DNA of 64,000 nt from Rhynchonema sp. JSB1_4 (Eukaryota; Nematoda; Chromadorea; Monhysterida; Xyalidae): positions 1 through 64,000 of the forward strand of contig JASAMV010003487.1 of NCBI GenBank assembly GCA_030248065.1, read 5' to 3'. This document shows positions 56,376 to 64,000 of this stretch, piece by piece. The position numbers were made by a program, and so were the translations under genes. Positions within the stretch are counted from its first letter, which is position 1; each line of letters opens with the position of its first letter. The notes below the pieces were generated by a model. The model worked only from the letters and a program-made list of their open reading frames with translations. It was not told the DNA's origin and ran no database searches.

Positions 56376-59300
56376 ATGTCGCAAAAGAATCCGCGCAAGT
56401 TTGCGGAGAAAATCGCGAACATGCGCCGCAAACAGGACGAAGAGCTGCAGAATTTCGAGAGTATTATCAGCGAAGTGAAGTCGCTCACGCACACCGGCAC
56501 CGATCCGGTTGGTTCACAAACAGAATTTGTCAATTTAATTTATCTGCCGCTGCCGCCAAGCTGGTTCTTCCGTTCGTTTCAGTCATGCGCGCCGGGTCCG
56601 TCCGGTTCAACGTCGGCCGGCCCGTTATCGGTGCCCACCGCGCATTCGCATCATCCCATTTCGCTACCCAATTTGCCAGCCATCCTTGCGGGACGACACG
56701 CCGGTCATTGTCCAACCGCAGCAACCATGCCGATTCAAATACAGGTGTGTCCATATCAGTGGTGTAGTTGGGGCGGGGGGGGCATAGGTTATGCCCCAAC
56801 TGCTAGGTAGCCTTTTTGCTCCGGTCATCAAGCCAAAAAAGTGTTGATTTTAGTGCCAAAGTGACCATTTTATGGGCCAAGATGGTCAAATTCGTTCAAT
56901 TTTTTTCGCACGTGCACAAAAATATGCATTATAAGGCTTATTTTATCATAATTTTGACCAATTTTTATACCCCTGAGCTTCTGGACTTTGGCGTTCCCGG
57001 GGTAGCTAGCTAGCTTTCTTGTGCCGGCGCCCTCCAGCTGGCTAGCTTTCTTGCTCCAACCAACTACATCACTCGTTCACATTGTTAATTGGCTTTTATA
57101 CATGGCAAAACAAAGTACGAGTGGCATGACAATGCAATTGTGCTTGCAGACCAACCACCACGTCCCGTCGAACGGTCCCTACGGGCACAGTTGGGACCCG
57201 TCCAGTGCGTTTGTCGACCCGACCGCTGCCCACCATCGACAACAATGGCCGAGGGATCGCAGTCCCGGCGCTGCGGCCACCTACCACCCGTACTTCCAGC
57301 AAACATCGCCAAGGGGTGTCTCACCCACTGGAAATCGGTTGGTGCACGAGCACGTTGTCGGTCAGGTCGCTGGTAAAGACGGCAGGGCCGTGCTGGCGGA
57401 TGAGAAAAATTTTTTCTGGCAGCCGTTTTTTTTTCGACTCCCGAACACTTTTCCGCATATTTTTCAAGTCCGTTTGTTATGCAGGGTGACCCAACAATAT
57501 TTTGGTAGCATTTTTTGTGGGGCTGGATCTCGGCAGCTGCTGACTATTGAGAGACGATAGTCACCTCGTTCGAAAGCACTCGGTACCAGTGCTGTGGCTA
57601 CTTCAGAGGGGGAGATACTGTACCTTGCGGCCAAAAAGAGAGGGAGGTACTGTACTCACAATTTTGTGGGGGGATCGAATTTTGGTGGGCAAGAAATTTG
57701 AATGGGAGATGCTGTACCGTACTACTTTCGCGAGAATTCAATTTTTATAGGTTAAAATGTGCATAGAGCGCGCAAATTTTTGCACTTCTGGTCGATTTTC
57801 ACCCGATTTTCGGCCGTTTTGGACCAAAAAAGGTACTTTTGGCGTAAAATTTTGGAAAAATTGGGGGAGATACCGCACCAGAGACTCAGAGAGGAGAGGT
57901 ACTGTACCTCAGCGCGGAAAAAAATCTCTAAACATTCCACAACGGCTGGAATCCAGCCTCGCCACACCGGAAGGCTCCCACAATTGTTGGGGGGTCGCCC
58001 TGTAGGTTTTTTATTTTCATTTTCTCAGAAAATTGCAATGCAAGACCGAGGAGATTTTTGGCTCCTATCAATTTTGCGCTCGCGGTTGTCGCTTCGAAAT
58101 TGTTGGTGCGGTTCTTGTAACATTACTTTTGTGGTTAACAATTGCCCACCTTTCACAGACTGGAGAAGAAAAATAGTGACGCGGTGGTATTATACCGAGT
58201 GTTCTGCGCATTTCATTATCAAAAACAATAAGTCTACTACTTATAATTTAGCTCAATATTAATTTACTCTGCTTCGTTTGTTCCAGTCCATCGAGTCGCG
58301 AGCGTCTGCATGCAGTTGGCGGCCCGATGCGTTCCCCGATCGGTGGGGGAAGCCCGGGCGGGATGCCCCATTACGGGGGAGGACCGCCGCAGAACTTCCT
58401 TGGCGTGCCCGACGTGAACCCGGCATGGAAACGGGCCCATTCCGACCCCGGCATCAACAAATCGCTGCAGGTCTGGTCTCTGACTTGTTTTCAGTTGGGG
58501 TCGACGAAAGATCGGCGCCACAGCGAGGTTTCAGTGCGTAGATTATGGAGCCGGGGTTTTTTATTTCAAATAAAACCAGAGGTGGGCACCAAACTCGCAA
58601 ACTTTTAGGTGCCAAAAGGGCATTCTGGCACCTAAACAGTGAGCCAAACCGCGCAAAATGACGAAACTGCAAACTTCTGGGTGCCGGGAGTCAATTTCTA
58701 GGTGCCATGACACCTAAATTTAGTAAAAAAACTGTTATCGAGGGTGACCATACAGAGTGCAGATGACTGTAATTGTGAGTGAAATCTGGTCGTCAGCGAC
58801 GTCATGCCTATTTTCAGCACCCGTCGCGTCAACCTCTGCACGTCACACACAGTATCGGTCATTCGGTGCCAATGCAGCCACAGCATCAACCGGTCGGCAC
58901 ACGCTCGTCTGTCGGTGCGTATATGCCTGTTTTCTCTTTCTTTTCGTTCGCAATTTAGATTTTCTGTTTGGTTTTGATCATGAGATATTTGGGCCTGTCT
59001 GAACAACCAAGCATCAATGTCGCTCAATCGATGGGGTTGGCACATTCTTTGATCAAGCGTGACATGCCGCGCCACACATTGGGAAGTTATTTTTCAAACG
59101 TCAAAAATTTGACTGGCCTGAAAGTTAGTTTTCAAGTGGTCTGAGAACTGCGCTCTTTCGCTAGTCGAACGTTTGATTGTCGGGACAAACATTTCCGAAT
59201 CCGCTTGATCAAAAACTTGGCCAAGCCCTAAATCCGAGCCCAACCGCATCAGCCATAGGCAAATACAATCCTTATGTTTTCTCGTTCTCTTTATTCAAAA

Positions 59301-62300
59301 TTTCTATTTTATCTTCTATATGACCGAGGTATTTCAAATGTTTCACAGGCTCGAACGACTCCCCGTTGACCGACATCTCATCACCGCAACCGTCCAGCTG
59401 TTTTCCGTTTCAAGAGCATGGCACGAGGGAGCATAGGTCGTCCATACAGCTCGATCCCGGGCATGCGGACGTGCAACCAAAGTGCGTTGTTTGTGTTGTC
59501 TTTTGTTTGTAGTTTCGCGGCGCATCACTCGCAATCCTCCTCCGCTACCAGGCCAATGCGCCTGTAAAAGGAGTGTGTAGCAGTGTTTTATTTAGTTTTT
59601 TTTATAAATGTTAGCAATTTTTATAATAATAGAGTGGTCTAAAGCTGTTTCGGAACAACGTAAGGTAAAAACAATGTAAGGTAATACTGACAGAGTTTTG
59701 TGTGGGCGGTATCAATTTTGAAGCCGACTACATTTACGACTTGGGCAAGCAGCGCGTGTATAGTCCACCACAGCCATACACACAAACTGCGTCAGAGGCT
59801 AGGCTATGATGCCCGCCGCGGGCAAGCCGGGCTGTACATCGCGGTTGTTTGTTGGCGGGCCTTCAAAGTTGGAGTCACCACTTTCTCTTTCATTGACTTG
59901 TGCTTCAGCGGTTCCGGTTCGCTGCCCGACTTGCCGTCGTCGCCCAACAGGCATCAATCGAGTCGATCACCCTCCATACCGCATAACCGAGGTATGCATC
60001 TATGCGGGCGCTTCTTTGCTGCGAGAATCTCATTTTGTGAGTGATGTGTGAAAATGGCCCGAATTTCCAAAAACGTCAAAAGTTGATGTTACAGTTGCAA
60101 TTCTTTCAGAAACATACAGTATATGCACTGGAAAAAACGTTTTTTTTTTCGGAAGAATTTTTTTCGATATTTTTTCGGCGGACGGGCAAATTGAGCAAAC
60201 CGCCTTTAAAGCAAGACCACTTTCAGCAAGTGAAAGTGAGCAGTGGCCAAAAGAGCATAACCTAAAAGCAAATGGGCTCAAGCCTAAGCCTAAGCTCAAA
60301 CACAAAAGTAAACCTAAGTGTAGGCCTGAGCCTAAGCACCTAAATCAACCCAAGCCGAAGCCATTGGGACAAAATAAGAGCTCTGCTCTTTTGGCTCTGC
60401 CCTTTTTTCTTGCTCAAGGTGGTCTTGTTCAATTGTGCTTTGCTCAATTGCCCGGCCACCATTTTTTCATGCCCAAAGTCGGTCGTCGGTTCAAAATGGG
60501 GTACATTTTTTTGGCAGTGATGTAGTTGGTCCGAGCAAGAAAGCTAGCTAGCTGGAGGTGTCCGGCGCTAGAAAGCTAGCTAGCTAGCCGGGTACCCCGA
60601 TTTGGAGGGTATTGGTCCAGAAGTCAAAAACAGGGGTATAAAAATTGGTCGAAATTGTGCCTAAATAAGCCTTAAAATGCGTATTTTTGTGCATGTGTGA
60701 GCAAATTTGAGCGAATTTGACCATTTTGGTCCATAAAATGCCCATTTTGGCACTAAGTCAGTTTGGGGGTATGGGTTTGGGAGCAAGAAAGCTACCTGGC
60801 AGTTGGGGGTGTTACCCCTCCCCCATACCCCTCAACCACATCACTGTTATTTGGGCAAAATGTGGTCCAAAGTTGCTTCATAAGGAAAAGTCATGTTGGA
60901 CAAGTCACCAAAACATGTTACTAAACACTGAAAAGGTGGTATTTTTGCATTTTTGGACAATTTTTGCAACGATTTGAGAAACCGACCTCGCGACTTTCCA
61001 TTTTTTGGAAATTTTGGAACTTCCGAAAATTTCCGATAAATTTTTCCAGTGTCCGGATAAATCTATTATCTTGCGTCTGAAAAAACCGGTCTTGTTTTTC
61101 GTTTTTTAATGAAACCAGCGGTGCCTTTCATCTGCACCTATGATTGGTGTGAGTGAATAAGCACTGAAAAGCCAACATCGGTATGATGTGATGTGTCATT
61201 TCATCTTGGACCTTCGGCAGCGAAAAGCGACACCCGACACGGTCATATGACTGTCCTGGGCGTCAGTCGATTTTTTGTGGTTGTCACACGTTTTTCGGCC
61301 TTGATATTTCAGGCACATTAACACAACATGAAATATCCAAACATTGACATTGTTGCAGCAGGCGAGCCGCACATGATGTCGTCGTCAGGACAGGGCCAGC
61401 AACGGCACAGCATCCAACTTCCCGTCGCTCCGGGCGTTGCGCCGCCCCGACCTCCTCACATGATGGGCAATGTGTCGCCGCATATGGTTGATGAACGCAT
61501 TTATTTTTATTATAAAATGACGCTGATCTTATTTTTTCTTTGCTCTGCCGAATATCTGACACCCAAACAACAAAACACCCGACACCCAAACACCGGAAAA
61601 AATCCAAACCCAAACACTGAAAGGGACCCGTCTGCCAAACACCCAACCCCCACAGTTGCCGCACCCTACTCATACTCAAGGCTCACCTTTGTAGGCCGTT
61701 GTAGTCCCATTTCTGCTAGTTGCACGCCTGTGACACATCGGCTGAGTAACGACGAGCTTCTGCATCAATGTCTGCCTTGGCCGTGTGTCGACCCATGCGC
61801 TAGGCTCACCTTAAAGCCAGGGTGCAAATTTATTTTTTCAAAAATCAGCACCAAAACCGGCAAAATGTTCTCCTATTTTTGCCAAAAAATGACGTTTTTG
61901 ACCCTTACTTTCCCTTATTTTATCTGATACTCTGTACTGGAAATTTATCCCCTGGAAATTTTCGGTTTTTTCTCGCAAAATATAAAGAACCGGTTTTTTC
62001 GCAGCTATATCCAGAACTGGTCTATCGCAATTGGAGCCTTTTTGAAGCTCACACGCGAAATGGCCTTTCTGTTTCGAAATATTCAAGTGCACTACCGTAT
62101 CCATCTATTGAAAACCATTCCAAACCACAACTGCCTGATTATCAGGAAAAATGTAACTACGCCAGTGTCGATTCTGCGAACAAGAGGAAGCTTTCGGCGA
62201 CCATTTCAGATATCATCAAAAAAAGAAGGTGCGGATTTTTGAAAAACGGTCATTGCACCCCCGCTATAATAGGCTGTTGTTGTTGAGATTCTGCTAGTTG

Positions 62301-62934
62301 CACGCCTGTGACACATCGGCTGAGGAACGACGAGCTTCTGCATCAATGTCTGCCTTGGTCGTGTGTCGACTCATGCGCTAGGCTCTCTTAACAGGCTGTT
62401 GTTGTTCAGATTCTGCTAGAATGATGTTTTTCTCTTCCCTCTTCCCTTGTGTTGGGTATTTTCTGTTAGCCGGTGGTTCGGTGACGGTATCAACCTTTTG
62501 ATCGTATGGAATCTGCGTTGGTCACGTGACATGTTTGAATTCAAAATTATGGCCGACATTTGCTGATGTCGCCGATTTGAGCCAACGTGGAAATTTTCTT
62601 GGGTGTCTAGATCTGGGTAAACGTTCCTTTTTGGTCAAACTCAGTGGCAATGGAAATCTCGCGAAATCTTTTTTTGAAACTTTCACATTTGAAATAGTGA
62701 CAAAGTCGGACTTCATCCGGTCAGATCACGGGTGAAATGTAAGGTTTGTAGATTTTCGTTCAATTCCTGCGTCTAGCACAAGTTTCTCTTTCGTTCATTC
62801 AGTTGCAAGCAGCGACGCCGCCGGCCTACACTACACCGAACGAACATTCGCCATCCGAGTCGGCGCCCAACAGTCCAAACACGATGATGCAAATGGCCGC
62901 CATCAATCAACAATTCTCTAATATTTCTGTCGCT
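56376..62934 (+). CDS. crtc-1: CREB-regulated transcription coactivator (CRTC), 3' end outside window
   Basis: Exons: 56376-56507, 56583-56744, 57150-57337, 58287-58470, 58818-58914, 59349-59436, 59909-59991, 61359-61486, 62803-62934. All nine have GT..AG borders and agreeing phases, giving 398 codons without a stop. The N-terminus (MSQKNPRKFAEKIANMRRKQ, then DEELQNFESI) is the CREB-binding region (family NPRKFSEKIALH..KQ.EET..F). Later features are PSSRERLHAVGGPMR, AWKRAHSDPGIN (resembling the SIK/AMPK-phosphorylated, 14-3-3-binding RTxSDSAL site), GSLPDLPSSPN (family GSLPDL) and a Ser/Pro/Gln-rich stretch. CRTC proteins shuttle to the nucleus when dephosphorylated and activate CREB target genes. 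The C-terminal transactivation domain should lie beyond 64000. Exon 8 has a tandem GCAGCAG acceptor. Individual exons in the low-complexity middle are less certain than exons 1, 4 and 7. Confidence 0.85.
56757..57074. mobile_element. hAT-type MITE CAGTGGTGTAGTTGG in CRTC intron 2
   Basis: Ends CAGTGGTGTAGTTGG and CCAACTACATCACT(C). Flanks GTCCATAT and GTTCACAT agree at 6 of 8 positions. A related copy is at 60515-60846. Confidence 0.65.
60184..60455. mobile_element. 'CAATTGAGCAAAGC' MITE, copy 3, in CRTC intron 7
   Basis: GGCAAATTGAGCAAACCG at the left, TGTGCTTTGCTCAATTGCCC at the right, with AAGCCTAAGCCTAAGC (TTAGGC-type units) inside. Confidence 0.7.
60515..60846. mobile_element. hAT-type MITE CAGTGATGTAGTTGG in CRTC intron 7
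   Basis: Ends CAGTGATGTAGTTGG and CAACCACATCACTG. The flanks TTTTTTGG (60507-60514) and TTATTTGG (60847-60854) agree at 7 of 8 positions. The AAGCTAGCTAGC repeat inside is shared with 56757-57074. Confidence 0.75.
61709..62390 (+). repeat. About 105-bp direct repeat flanking the intron 8 MITE
   Basis: The unit GTTGCACGCCTGTGACACAT.. to ..CATGCGCTAGGCTC occurs at about 61709-61809 and again at about 62284-62390. A third unit starts at 62395 (GGCTGTTGTTGTTCAGATTC). The MITE therefore landed in a short tandem array. Confidence 0.6.
61815..62265. mobile_element. TTAA-type MITE AGCCAGGGTGCA in CRTC intron 8
   Basis: Starts after TTAA with AGCCAGGGTGCAAAT and ends TTGCACCCCCGCT before ATAA. The right 280 bp match 9575-9893 closely, while the left arm is shorter. 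Confidence 0.65.
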
Positions 62935-64000
62935 GTAAGTGTCCAGTTTGTTGCTATTTTTTTAAATTTTTCTGGTGATAAAAAACAGTGGTTTATCATG
63001 CACCCGCACTTTTACATGGTTCTGCCCAGCAGACCAGTGCTGAGCCACTAAGTTGTTTTGCCATCCTGTCTGTAAGGTGGTGTCTAGTTGTGGTTCTCAG
63101 TAAGTTGCCGCGTGAAAAAACCGTTTTTCCTAGCGTTCCGTGCATGTGAAAACAAGACAAAAAACCGTCCGAATCATGGACCGAAGGTTTTTCCCCAAAA
63201 ATTTCAGTATCTATTTGGGAATAAGTGCCAATGTTTTTCAAAACCCGAATCCATCACGGTGAAAGTTGCCGCAACTGCTTGTTTTTTTTGACATAGCAGA
63301 ACGTATATAATAACCATTGAAAAGCACATGCGAGGTGCTTGTTTTGGGTTCCTCCTGCTTATACACTATGGTTCTTTGTTGGATTTTTTGATTTTTATGA
63401 TATAAAGAATAAAGAACTGGTTCTTTGGCGACTATGACATTTAGATTGTATAATTGCGTGACCTGATATAAGGCCTGGTTACCTGTTCTTGGCTCAATGC
63501 ACACCGTTGCTATGAAACCAAGGCGGTCTTTTTCTGGTCAAGTCTACTTTCATGTAGAATTAAGTTATCTAGCGACAGACAGACGTGTCCTGGGCGTGAT
63601 ATTTTTAGAACTGGCAGGGACAATATTGCGCATTGACTGACTATTGTGCAGGTACAGCTAAACCTTAATCCGAGATCTGAATCTGAAAGAAAAGGGATAG
63701 CACATAGGGGACATTTAGTGAGTGTCATGATCGGGATTCGGCGTTTTCGGTCGCAAAAACCGAAATGGTGGGAGGAAAACCTACTTTTGTTGCGGAAACA
63801 TACTTTTTAAAGTGCTTTCCAGCGCTTTTATGGCTTTTAATCCCACTTTATCAACCGGATTACCTTTTCTACACCATTTTTAGCGCATAATGTGCCAAAT
63901 ATACACCATTTTGACCGGTGCCCTATTTTGGCTCGGAAAAATGTCGGCAACAACCGTTTTTTCTTCGGAGCAAACGGTTTTGTCAGTAAATGTATCTTTC
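62935..64000. other. CRTC intron 9 (incomplete)
   Basis: Follows the strong donor GTAAGT after exon 9. One acceptor-like site (ACTATTGTGCAG at 63641-63652) opens a short frame with no CRTC likeness, so no further exon is called. Confidence 0.45.

Overview
The window looks like repeat-rich nematode DNA. Two observations support this: a gene of the nematode-restricted MLT-10 moulting-cycle family (DUF644 region plus a proline-rich 'LSP' repeat tail), and short TTAGGC-type runs, the nematode telomere unit, inside one transposon family. Genes are sparse, contain introns with clean GT..AG borders, and sit among hundreds of bases to kilobases of small non-autonomous DNA transposons. Species cannot be named from the sequence.

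Left part (1-30 kb): three paralogous small secreted-peptide genes (1440, 8395, 28026, all plus strand) encode 84-92 residue precursors. Each has a signal peptide, a Cys-16-Cys module and a C-terminus ending RLRYGRRR, RLRFGR or RFRFGR, which should yield RYamide or RFamide peptides. They share a TTTCAG/CTTCAG site 35-37 nt before the ATG and a downstream flank, so they are copies of one duplicated block later split by transposons. Between them lie a 2.5 kb palindromic element, several hAT-type and TA- or TTAA-flanked MITEs, a degenerate tRNA, a 5'-truncated and frameshifted LINE reverse transcriptase, a probable gypsy-type LTR remnant and two protein-xylosyltransferase-like exons on opposite strands.

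Middle (30.7-37.8 kb, minus strand): a complete 12-exon MLT-10-like gene, 595 codons plus stop, in which all exon phases agree. Its last intron is mostly one 1.58 kb TTAA-flanked palindromic element.

37.8-56 kb: no confident gene. The main features are a large inverted repeat (about 45.1-49.6 kb) containing a second copy of the palindromic element, several CAGGGTTG-ended hAT MITEs, and a G/C-rich nest of MITEs at 51.8-55.9 kb where many 8-bp target duplications can still be read.

Right end (56.4 kb onward, plus strand): nine phase-compatible exons of a CREB-regulated transcription coactivator (CRTC), 398 codons, running off the window at its 3' end. Several of its introns carry MITEs. The peptide genes would act in neuroendocrine signalling, the MLT-10-like protein in cuticle/moulting and CRTC in nuclear energy/cAMP signalling. 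Nothing in the sequence shows that they work together.
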